From a bacterium (lineage in GTDB: Bacteria; Bacillota; Clostridia; Oscillospirales; Oscillospiraceae): a DNA stretch of 64,000 nt. The position numbers and the translations under genes were made by a program. Shown one piece after another: positions 8,575-15,183 of this stretch. The notes under the pieces are model-generated. The model worked only from the letters and a program-made list of their open reading frames with translations. It searched no databases and was not told the DNA's origin. Location: assembly GCA_029009095.1 (NCBI GenBank), contig JAQXJT010000040.1, forward strand, positions 36,979 to 100,978, given 5' to 3'. The first letter of the stretch is position 1. The number at the start of each line of letters is the position of its first letter.

Positions 8575-8621
8575 GCATCGGGACATTTCACAGTTTTGTG
8601 ATGATGTCCCGGTGTTTTTTG
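8575..8621 (+). terminator. Terminator after methyltransferase copy 1
   Basis: An imperfect stem catcgggacatttcacag/tgatgatgtcccggtg followed by six T. It separates copy 1 from copies 2-5. Confidence 0.75.
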
Positions 8622-8674
8622 TATCTTTTTTCCGAAATAAAGTCTATAAATATTTGTTTTTCCACTTTCATACG

Positions 8675-8696
8675 ATTGGTTGTTTGTAATTTAAAT
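8675..8696 (+). promoter_or_regulatory. Second copy of the candidate operator, ahead of copy 2
   Basis: ATTGGTTGTTTGTAATTTAAAT closely repeats the element at 7330-7350 and lies in an AT-rich stretch (8620-8720) unlike the GC-rich surroundings, which probably holds the promoter for copy 2. A TTGACA occurs at 8713 but without a clear -10 at the right distance. Confidence 0.45.
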
Positions 8697-8772
8697 GCCT
8701 TTGTTATATTTTATTGACATAAGTTTATTCGAAAAGTGCATGCTTTGAACCGACCGACAGGAGGGCAAGGAA

Positions 8773-9816
8773 ATGGCAAAGATCACTCCGAAAGACAACC
8801 TGATGAGATTGGTAGGCGGCGGTCATCCTGAGTACGTCCCCGTCTACACCATGATGGGCGAGCCCTATCTGGGCGAGGCGGCGGACGTTTTCATCAACGC
8901 ACCGATATTCAAGGACACCAGCTTCCAGGGCGGTACGGATATGTGGGGCGTACCCTACAAGCAGGCTTCCTCCGGCACCAACGCCATGATGCCGGACACC
9001 GGTTTCCACCTTTTCGAGGACATCGCCGACTGGAGCAAGTCCATCAAGTTCCCCGAGGCGCTCCCCGTAAACGAGCTGGACTGGCACGGCATGTATGAAA
9101 ACAGTCTGAAGATGTTCCATGTGGACCGGGAGCAGAGCGCCGTGAAGTGTGGCCCCGGCCTGGGGCCTTTCCAGGAGCTGGTGGCCATGATGGGCTTTGA
9201 CAACGGTCTCATGGCCCTCTACACCGACCCCGAGGAGGTCAAGGCCATGTTCATGGCCATGGTGGACTATCTGGAGCCTTACTACACCCGGCTCATCGAC
9301 GAGTTCAAGCCCGACCTCTGGTACATGCTGGACGACACCTGCGCCAAGGAGACCCCCTTCTTCTCCCCCGCCATCTACGAGGAGGTGTTCCTGCCCGTTT
9401 ACCACCGTCTTGCCAAGCCCGCCAACGACCGGGGCATCCCCATCGTGTTCCACAACTGCGGCAAAGTGGATGAATTCATCCCCTTCATGCTGGACTTCGG
9501 CGTGAAGATCCTCGAGCCCATGCAGGAGACCAACGACATTCCCTCTCTCAAGGAGCAGTACAGGGGCAAGCTGGGTCTGGTCGGCGGCTGGGACTGGGGC
9601 GTCCGCATCCCGAAGAACTACCCCGAATACGATGAAGAGGAATTCCGCCAGGGCGTCCGGGATGTCATCGACTACGACGCGCCCGGCGGCGCCTACGGTT
9701 TCCTGGGCTGGCCCATCAGCTACCCCGGCGACCCCGTCTGCGCCGAGATCACCCGCATCATGCGGGACGAGGCCCACTGGTACGGCCGCAAGGTCTACGG
9801 CTACACCGGCGATTGA
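8773..9816 (+). CDS. UroD/MtaA-superfamily methyltransferase, array copy 2
   Basis: 347 residues, same architecture as its neighbours. It begins MAKITPKDNLMRLVGGGHPE, carries IVFHNCGKVDEF (H227, C229) and ends YGRKVYGYTGD. Relative to copies 3-5, the stretch after the barrel strand reads LVGGWDWG with no Cys, so the only strictly shared metal ligands in the array are the His and Cys of HNC. Start follows GACAGGAGGGCAAGGAA. It leads the second transcript, with copies 3 and 4 at gaps of 79 and 39 bases. The substrate is unknown; by family it would move a methyl group to or from a corrinoid protein. Confidence 0.88.
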   Translation: MAKITPKDNLMRLVGGGHPEYVPVYTMMGEPYLGEAADVFINAPIFKDTSFQGGTDMWGVPYKQASSGTNAMMPDTGFHLFEDIADWSKSIKFPEALPVNELDWHGMYENSLKMFHVDREQSAVKCGPGLGPFQELVAMMGFDNGLMALYTDPEEVKAMFMAMVDYLEPYYTRLIDEFKPDLWYMLDDTCAKETPFFSPAIYEEVFLPVYHRLAKPANDRGIPIVFHNCGKVDEFIPFMLDFGVKILEPMQETNDIPSLKEQYRGKLGLVGGWDWGVRIPKNYPEYDEEEFRQGVRDVIDYDAPGGAYGFLGWPISYPGDPVCAEITRIMRDEAHWYGRKVYGYTGD

Positions 9817-9895
9817 CGGCATGACCCTCTTTCCCCTCCGCGTCTGACCGCAGCGAATAACTGTCTGAGCACAACAGGAAAAGGAGGAACTTACC

Positions 9896-10942
9896 ATGGC
9901 AAGGATCACCCCCAAGGAAAACTATCTGCGCATGAGCCGGGGAGAGCTTCCCTATTACCTCCCCATGTACACCATGTTCGGCGAGGAAGTGCACGGGGAG
10001 TGCACTTTCAAAACCATCCGGGCCGACCTCTACCCCTCGGATATGTTCCGCGACGGCGGCAAGGACTTGTGGGGCATTGAGTACATAGCCTCCTCCGAAG
10101 CCGGCGGCGCCACCATGCCCAACACCAACAAGATCCTGCTCCACGACATCGCCGACTGGCGCAAGGTGCTGAAGTTTCCCAAGATGATCGAAGTGTCCGA
10201 CTGGAAGGACTGGGCAGACAAGCAGGTGGCGGCGCTGAACTTTGACCACAACGAGACCGCGCTCATGGGAGGCTGCCCGGGCATCGGCTTCTTCCAGGCG
10301 CTGGTGGGGCTCATGGGCTTTGAGGGCGGTCTGATGGCTCTCTACACCGACCCCCACGAGGTCAAGGAGATGTTCGGGGCCATGCTGGAGGAGACCATTC
10401 TCCCCGCCATCGACATCATCTTCGATTACTTTGACATCGACCTTTTCGGCATCGGCGACGACACCTGCGCCAAGACCACCCCGTTCTTCTCCCCGGAGAT
10501 CTACGAGGACATTTTCAAACCCGTCTACGCCGCCTGCACCCGCCGGGCCGTGGAGCGGGGCATCCCCGTGGATTTCCACAACTGCGGCCGCATCGACGAA
10601 TTCCTGCCCTTCATGGTGGACTTCGGCGTGAAGTACACCAACCCCGTGCAGGAGACCAACGACATCCCCGCCCTGGTCAAGCAGTACAAGGGCCGGATGG
10701 TGTTCTGCGGCGGCTGGGACTGGGACTTCCACATGCCCAAAAACTACCCCGAGTTCGACGAAGAGGAGATCCGCGAGAGCGTGCGCCACTCCATCGACAC
10801 CTACGGCAAGGAGGGCAACTATGTCTTCTGCGGCGGCGTGGTAGGCGCCGTGGGAGACGAGACGGCCATGAAGATCAACATGATCGTGCAGGACGAGGTC
10901 TACACCTACGGCCACAAGATCTACGGTTACACCGGCGAATAA
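9896..10942 (+). CDS. UroD/MtaA-superfamily methyltransferase, array copy 3
   Basis: 348 residues and the most divergent member near its N terminus: MARITPKENYLRMSRGELPY lacks the GGHPEYVP motif of copies 2, 4 and 5. The metal motif is VDFHNCGRIDEF (H228, C230), followed by MVFCGGWDWDFHMP. The middle keeps DIADWRKVLKFP, but the FQELVAMMGF motif is changed to FQALVGLMGF. The changed pocket residues suggest a substrate different from its siblings (inference). It has a strong AAAGGAGGAAC site and no terminator on either side, so it should be cotranscribed with copies 2 and 4. Confidence 0.88.
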   Translation: MARITPKENYLRMSRGELPYYLPMYTMFGEEVHGECTFKTIRADLYPSDMFRDGGKDLWGIEYIASSEAGGATMPNTNKILLHDIADWRKVLKFPKMIEVSDWKDWADKQVAALNFDHNETALMGGCPGIGFFQALVGLMGFEGGLMALYTDPHEVKEMFGAMLEETILPAIDIIFDYFDIDLFGIGDDTCAKTTPFFSPEIYEDIFKPVYAACTRRAVERGIPVDFHNCGRIDEFLPFMVDFGVKYTNPVQETNDIPALVKQYKGRMVFCGGWDWDFHMPKNYPEFDEEEIRESVRHSIDTYGKEGNYVFCGGVVGAVGDETAMKINMIVQDEVYTYGHKIYGYTGE

Positions 10943-10981
10943 GCGCATTTGTCATATTTTGAAAACGAGGAGGAAACAACC

Positions 10982-12022
10982 ATGGCGAAGGTAACACCCA
11001 AGGAAAACTTCATGATGCTCGCCCACGGCGGTCATCCCGAGTACGTCCCCGTTTACACCATGATGGGCATTCCCTATCTGGGCGAGGTGGCGGACGCGAT
11101 GATCATGGATCCCACTTTCACGGCCAACCACTTTGTGGACGGCGGCTATGATATGTGGGGCGTCCGGTATGTGGCTCCCGAGGCCGGCGTGCAGGCCACC
11201 ATGCCCGACACCAGCATCATCATGCTGGAGGACATTGCCGACTGGAGCAAGGTCATCAAATTCCCCAAGCCCAACGATGTGGACTATGACCGCGCCTACA
11301 AGGAAGGACTGGAGAAGGCCAACATCGACCGCACCCAGACCGTGCTCAAGGGCGGCCCCGGACTGATGCCCTTCCAGGAGCTGGTGGCCATGATGGGCTT
11401 TGAGGGCGGTCTGATGGCCCTCTATACCGACCCCGAAGAGGTCAAGGCCATGCTCAACGCCATGGTGGACCACATCGAGCCTTACTTCATGAAGATGTAT
11501 GAGGCTTCCAAGCCCGATATGTGGTACATACTGGACGACACCTGCGCCAAGCAGACGCCCTTCTTCTCCCCCGAGATCTACGAGGATGTGTTCCTGCCCA
11601 TCTACAAGCGTCTGGCCCGGCCCGCCATGGAGAACGACATCCCCGTGGTGTTCCACAACTGCGGCTACTGCGAGCCTTTCATGGAGATGATGACCCAGTT
11701 CAATGTGCAGATCCTGGAGCCCGCGCAGGAGAGCAACGACATTATGGCCTGCAAAGAGCGCTTCAAGGGCAAGATGTCCTTCTGCGGCGGCTGGGACTGG
11801 GATCTCCATATGCCCAAGAACTACCCCGAGTTCGACGAGGAGGAGATCCGGCAGGGCGTCCGCGACGCCATCGACAAGAACTGCAAGGGCGGCGCCTACG
11901 GCTTCGCCGGCGGCGTGGCCAGCCGCGCCGACGACGCGGAGGTGGCTCAGAAGATCAACCTCATCGTCCGCGACGAGGCCCACTGGTACGGCCGCAAGGT
12001 CTACGGCTACACCGGCGAGTGA
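10982..12022 (+). CDS. UroD/MtaA-superfamily methyltransferase, array copy 4
   Basis: 346 residues, starting MAKVTPKENFMMLAHGGHPE. The frame is open 11 codons further up, but ATG at 10982 follows GAGGAGGAAACAACC at good spacing. The metal motif is VVFHNCGYCEPF (H225, C227, with an extra Cys, C230, close by that the siblings lack), followed by MSFCGGWDWDLHMP. It shares with copy 1 the run SGVQATMPDTS-like segment (GVQATMPDTSIIMLEDIADW), hinting that copies 1 and 4 are the closest pair. A terminator-like hairpin follows at 12091. Confidence 0.88.
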   Translation: MAKVTPKENFMMLAHGGHPEYVPVYTMMGIPYLGEVADAMIMDPTFTANHFVDGGYDMWGVRYVAPEAGVQATMPDTSIIMLEDIADWSKVIKFPKPNDVDYDRAYKEGLEKANIDRTQTVLKGGPGLMPFQELVAMMGFEGGLMALYTDPEEVKAMLNAMVDHIEPYFMKMYEASKPDMWYILDDTCAKQTPFFSPEIYEDVFLPIYKRLARPAMENDIPVVFHNCGYCEPFMEMMTQFNVQILEPAQESNDIMACKERFKGKMSFCGGWDWDLHMPKNYPEFDEEEIRQGVRDAIDKNCKGGAYGFAGGVASRADDAEVAQKINLIVRDEAHWYGRKVYGYTGE

Positions 12023-12090
12023 TATGTCCTGTCCCGGCCCCTTCGCTCTGCGGGCGGGGGCGGGGCGGAGAAGCTCTCGCATCCGATCAG

Positions 12091-12124
12091 CCCCTGCCCG
12101 CAGCAGTGCGGGCAGGGGTCTTTT
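12091..12124 (+). terminator. Terminator-like hairpin between copies 4 and 5
   Basis: Perfect 12-bp GC-rich stem cccctgcccgca/tgcggggcagggg-type (arms 12091-12102 and 12107-12118) with a 4-base loop, followed by tcttttg. The U-tract is short, so it may only attenuate. Confidence 0.65.
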
Positions 12125-12173
12125 GATAAACAGGGAATACAACGAAAACCGCAGGAAAAAGGAGGTATGACCC

Positions 12174-13214
12174 ATGGCAGGCATCACACCCAAGGAGAAT
12201 TTTCTGAAACTGGCCCACGGCGGACACCCGGAATATGTGCCGGTCTTTACCATGATGGGTACCCCCTATCTGGGTGAAGTGGCGGACGTGATGATGGTGC
12301 CCCCGCTCTACGATTCCACCCAGTTTGTGGACGGCGGCACGGATATGTGGGGCGTGAAATACATCGCGGCGGAGGGTACCGCCCGGGCCACCATGCCCGA
12401 CACCGGCATCGTGCTGCTGCCGGAGATCGAAGACTGGAGCAAGGTGCTGAAATTCCCCAAAGCCAACGAATTCGACTGGGAAAAAACCTATGAAAAGCAG
12501 CTCAACGACTTCCACATCGACCGGGAGCGCTCCGCCGTGAAGGTGGGCCCGGGGCTGATGCCCTTCCAGGAGCTGGTGGCGCTCATGGGCTTTGAGGGCG
12601 GCCTGACCGCCCTGTACACCGACCCCGACGAGGTGAAAGCCATGCTCAACGCCATGGTGGATCACATCGAACCCTACTTCGAGAAGATGCTGGATGTGTA
12701 CAAGCCCGACATCTGGTCTCTGGGCGACGACACCTGCGCCAAGACCACCCCGTTCTTCTCCCCCGCCATCTACGAGGATGTGTTCCTCCCCATCTACAAA
12801 CGCCTCACCAGGCCCGCCGTGGAACGGGGCATCCCCGTGGCCTTCCACATCTGCGGGAAGATCGACGAGTTTACCGACTACATGGTGGACTTCGGCGTGC
12901 AGATTACCGACCCCATTCAGGAGATCAACAGCGTGCCCCGGCTCAAGGAAAGATACAAGGGCAAGATGTCCTTCTGCGGCGGCTGGGAGTGGGCTCTCCA
13001 TATGCCCGGCGACTACCCCAACTACGATGAGGAGGCGCTGCGCCAGAGCGTGCGGGACATCATCGACAAAAACGCCCCCGGCGGCGCCTACGCCTTCTAC
13101 CACAGCGGTCTGGTGAGCTATTTCGGCGACCCGGTCATCGAGGAAGTGAAGCGCATCGTCCGGGACGAGGCCCACTGGTACGGGCGCAAGGTCTACGGCT
13201 ACACCGGAGACTGA
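12174..13214 (+). CDS. UroD/MtaA-superfamily methyltransferase, array copy 5
   Basis: 346 residues, starting MAGITPKENFLKLAHGGHPE after AAAAGGAGGTATGACCC. The metal motif is VAFHICGKIDEF (H225, C227): the Asn between the ligands in the other four copies is Ile here. MSFCGGWEWALHMP follows. The C-terminal part (GGAYAFYHSGLVSYFGDP) again lacks the third canonical Cys. Last member of the array; the next gene has its own promoter. Confidence 0.88.
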   Translation: MAGITPKENFLKLAHGGHPEYVPVFTMMGTPYLGEVADVMMVPPLYDSTQFVDGGTDMWGVKYIAAEGTARATMPDTGIVLLPEIEDWSKVLKFPKANEFDWEKTYEKQLNDFHIDRERSAVKVGPGLMPFQELVALMGFEGGLTALYTDPDEVKAMLNAMVDHIEPYFEKMLDVYKPDIWSLGDDTCAKTTPFFSPAIYEDVFLPIYKRLTRPAVERGIPVAFHICGKIDEFTDYMVDFGVQITDPIQEINSVPRLKERYKGKMSFCGGWEWALHMPGDYPNYDEEALRQSVRDIIDKNAPGGAYAFYHSGLVSYFGDPVIEEVKRIVRDEAHWYGRKVYGYTGD

Positions 13215-13251
13215 TCGGGCGCAAAGTTCCGTCTTTTCTCCCGGGAAAGCC

Positions 13252-13280
13252 TTGTATTTTCTCCGTTTTTGTATTATATT
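13252..13280 (+). promoter_or_regulatory. Promoter of the CobW-like/His-rich pair
   Basis: TTGTAT (13252-13257), 17 bases, TATATT (13275-13280), overlapping a second possible -10 TATAAT at 13279-13284. The AT-rich block stands out from its surroundings. Confidence 0.6.
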
Positions 13281-13336
13281 ATAATGTATCAGGACCGCGC
13301 GGGCTTCACCCGGGCAGGTAAAGAGGAGGAATTGTT

Positions 13337-13933
13337 GTGAATTTCTTAGTTGTCGGCGGTTTTCTCGGCTCCGGCAAAACCAGCTTTATTCTCCGTCTTG
13401 CGCACCACATGATCGACGATCTGGGCATTGAGAAGATCGTCATTCTGGAAAACGAGATCGGCGAGATCGGCGTGGACGACCAGGTTCTTCGCGGCGCCGG
13501 TTACGAGGTGAAGGGAATGTTCTCCGGCTGCGTGTGCTGCACCATGGCCGGCGAGCTGCCCATGAACGTCCGCACCATCCAGCGGGATCTGAACCCCGAC
13601 TGGATCATCATGGAGGCCACCGGCGTGGCCTTCCCCCAGAGCATCAAGGACAATCTGGAACACTCCATCGAGCAGGACGTGCGGGTGGCCTGTCTGGCGG
13701 ACGCCCAGCGCTGGAACAAGCTCCTCCGGCCCATGGAGAAGCTGCTGCCCTTCCAGCTGGCCAAGGCCGACGTCATTTTGCTGAACAAGTGCGATCTGGT
13801 GGACGAAGAGACTCTCCGCTCCGTCAGCGAGAGCGTCCGCTCCTTCAACAGTGAGGCGGAACTCTGCCTGGTCAGCGCCAAGGAAGGCATCACCAACGAA
13901 GTTCTGGATAAGGTTCTTGGAAGGGAGGATTGA
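13337..13933 (+). CDS. CobW/UreG-type P-loop GTPase (G domain only)
   Basis: A 198-residue G3E-family GTPase. It shows Walker A GGFLGSGKTS (residues 7-16), ENEIGEIGVDD corresponding to the CobW NEFGEIGID switch, the metal-binding CxCC in SGCVCCTM (C65, C67, C68) and the guanine motif NKCD (150-153). G3E proteins use GTP hydrolysis to place metals (Zn, Co, Ni) into target enzymes. Typical CobW proteins have a further about 150-residue C-terminal domain, often with a His-rich stretch; here it is missing and the His-rich part is a separate gene 2 bases downstream. GTG start chosen because AGAGGAGG is 7-8 bases upstream. Confidence 0.9.
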   Translation: MNFLVVGGFLGSGKTSFILRLAHHMIDDLGIEKIVILENEIGEIGVDDQVLRGAGYEVKGMFSGCVCCTMAGELPMNVRTIQRDLNPDWIIMEATGVAFPQSIKDNLEHSIEQDVRVACLADAQRWNKLLRPMEKLLPFQLAKADVILLNKCDLVDEETLRSVSESVRSFNSEAELCLVSAKEGITNEVLDKVLGRED

Positions 13934-13935
13934 CC

Positions 13936-14571
13936 ATGTCCGAGCACGAACACCATCACGACCACAGCGAGGACTGCGGCTGCCACGACCACGAGCACGA
14001 GCATCACCATGACCACGGCGAGGACTGCGGCTGCCACGACCACGAGCACGAGCACCACCATGACCACGGCGAGGACTGCGGCTGCCACGACCATGACCAC
14101 GAGCACCACCACGACCACGGCGACGACTGCGGCTGCCACGACCATGACCACGAGCATCACCACGACCACGGCGACGACTGCGACTGCGGCTGCCACGACC
14201 ACGAGCACGAGCACCACCACGACGGCATCGACATCACCTACCACGATATGTCCATGATCGGCTCCATGGCCGGTGTGCTGAACGCGGCCGGTTATGAAGA
14301 AGGCGAGAAGATCCTCGCCGGGCAGCTCCGGGAGATCGGCCGGCGGGTCAACGAGGCCGGGGGCATCATCGGGCACATCAAATTCGTGCTGACCGCCCAG
14401 GGGCAGAGCTGTCAGATTTCCGTGACGGATGAGGAGGAGAGCATCCGCCGCTTCACCTCCAACAGCTGTCATGTGGAGGGCGTAGCCATCGTCTTCAATC
14501 TGGAGGAGGACACCCTCCGTGCCATTCTCCGCGAGACGCTGGGCAGCGTACTCACCGTCAGCGGAAGCTGA
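13936..14571 (+). CDS. Histidine-rich tandem-repeat metal-binding protein
   Basis: A 211-residue protein whose first about 97 residues are a 17-residue repeat HDHEHEHHHDHGEDCGC (five copies, the first and fourth slightly altered, plus a partial sixth). Some 50 histidines and paired cysteines in this part must bind divalent metals strongly. Residues about 98-211 are an ordinary-composition domain (IGSMAGVLNAAGYEEGEKIL; GHIKFVLTAQGQSCQISVTD; SCHVEGVAIVFNLEEDTLR) that I do not recognise. ATG at 13936 follows AAGGGAGG by 7 bases; a TTG at 13930 is in frame but overlaps it. It directly follows the G3E GTPase (2-base gap) and probably acts as its metal store or chaperone (inference). Confidence 0.85.
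   Translation: MSEHEHHHDHSEDCGCHDHEHEHHHDHGEDCGCHDHEHEHHHDHGEDCGCHDHDHEHHHDHGDDCGCHDHDHEHHHDHGDDCDCGCHDHEHEHHHDGIDITYHDMSMIGSMAGVLNAAGYEEGEKILAGQLREIGRRVNEAGGIIGHIKFVLTAQGQSCQISVTDEEESIRRFTSNSCHVEGVAIVFNLEEDTLRAILRETLGSVLTVSGS
13984..14226 (+). repeat. 51-bp coding tandem repeat (His-rich)
   Basis: Units at 13984-14034, 14035-14085, 14086-14136 and 14137-14193 (the last expanded by 6 bases), a partial unit at 14194-14226 and a shorter leading one at 13936-13983. Units are near-identical at DNA level, so copy number may vary between strains. Confidence 0.9.
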
Positions 14572-14695
14572 GTTTCCCCTGTATACATCGTCCGAAGGGC
14601 AGTCCTCCCGCCGCTTTGGGGGCGGGAGGGCGACCTTATGGCAGATATTTTGCAAACCATAGAAAAGTGGCGCGGAATTTTGTACATTTTTCTAT

Positions 14696-14724
14696 TTGAC
14701 AGCTTTCTGATACACTTATATAAT
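14696..14724 (+). promoter_or_regulatory. Consensus promoter of the lysine riboswitch transcript
   Basis: Perfect TTGACA (14696-14701), 17-base spacer, perfect TATAAT (14719-14724), 7 bases before the riboswitch P1 helix. Confidence 0.9.
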
Positions 14725-14730
14725 AGTAGA

Positions 14731-14912
14731 GTCATCTTATGGATAGAGGCGCAGCCGATAAGAGTAAGCTCCTGCAAACGGCAGACACCGGGAGCTGAAA
14801 GGAGAGGCTGCCGAAGAGGGTTTGGCGCTGTCTGGCGCCCGCTTCTCTGGGCCGGCGGGAGAACATCCCCCGGACTGTCACTTCGGTGGAGAGCTGTCAT
14901 AGGACGAGTGAC
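14731..14912 (+). ncRNA. Lysine riboswitch (L box)
   Basis: The conserved core is visible in order: GGATAGAGGCGC, AAGAGTAA, GAAAGGAGAGGCTGCCGAAGAGG, CTTCTCTGGGCCGGCGGG and GGACTGTCACTTCGGTGGAGAGCTGTCATAGG (given here in pieces). P1 pairs 14731-14740 with 14900-14912 (GTCAT/GTGAC and CTTAT/ATAGG). Right after P1 a weak hairpin acctg...cgggt plus six T (14911-14939) can act as terminator, so lysine would lower readthrough. The next gene is the deacylase at 15184, 270 bases on. Confidence 0.88.
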
Positions 14913-14939
14913 CTGGTATTTTGTATAATCGGGTTTTTT
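14911..14939 (+). terminator. Candidate riboswitch terminator
   Basis: Weak stem ACCTG/CGGGT with an inner TAT/ATA, followed by TTTTTT, starting at the 3' edge of P1. Alternative pairing of GTGACCT with AGGTCAT at about 14963 could be the antiterminator, but I cannot resolve the switch by eye. Confidence 0.45.
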
Positions 14940-15087
14940 CGGTCATGGCTTCTCTTTCCGGAGGTCATGGCTTTTTGCTATACGCAGAAACATTCTGCGA
15001 AAGGCCTGCGGCATCCATAAGAGAACACCGCCCCCCTCCCGCGCAGCCGTAAAGATGGGACGGAAAAATTATAACCATACCCGTTCC

Positions 15088-15117
15088 TTTACTTTTGTTA
15101 TGCTCGTGTGTTATAAT
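15088..15117 (+). promoter_or_regulatory. Second promoter ahead of the deacylase gene
   Basis: TTTACT (15088-15093), 18 bases, perfect TATAAT (15112-15117). It lies downstream of the riboswitch and would give lysine-independent expression of the operon. Confidence 0.6.
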
Positions 15118-15183
15118 ACAGTGAGCGGTCGGAGGGTACCGGCATAGAATGGGATAATACTCTTTTTGGAAAGCTGGCAGAGC

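Larger units (their letters stand above)
14572..15183 (+). other. 612-base leader region without a protein gene
   Basis: Holds a perfect promoter (14696-14724), a lysine riboswitch (14731-14912) with a weak terminator (14911-14939), a small hairpin gcagaa/ttctgc at 14984-14998 and a second promoter (15088-15117). No convincing reading frame. Confidence 0.8.

Noticed and set aside
7492-13214. Heme-pathway uroporphyrinogen decarboxylase (HemE)
   Set aside because: HemE lacks the HxC metal motif and is single copy; these five have HxC and lie in a corrinoid-type context.
14638-14928. 96-codon plus-strand frame before the deacylase
   Set aside because: It lies over the promoter and lysine riboswitch and has no ribosome site.
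14941-14973. Direct repeat GGTCATGGCTT, two copies
   Set aside because: Short, direct rather than inverted, and inside the riboswitch expression platform; more likely part of alternative pairing than a mobile-element mark.
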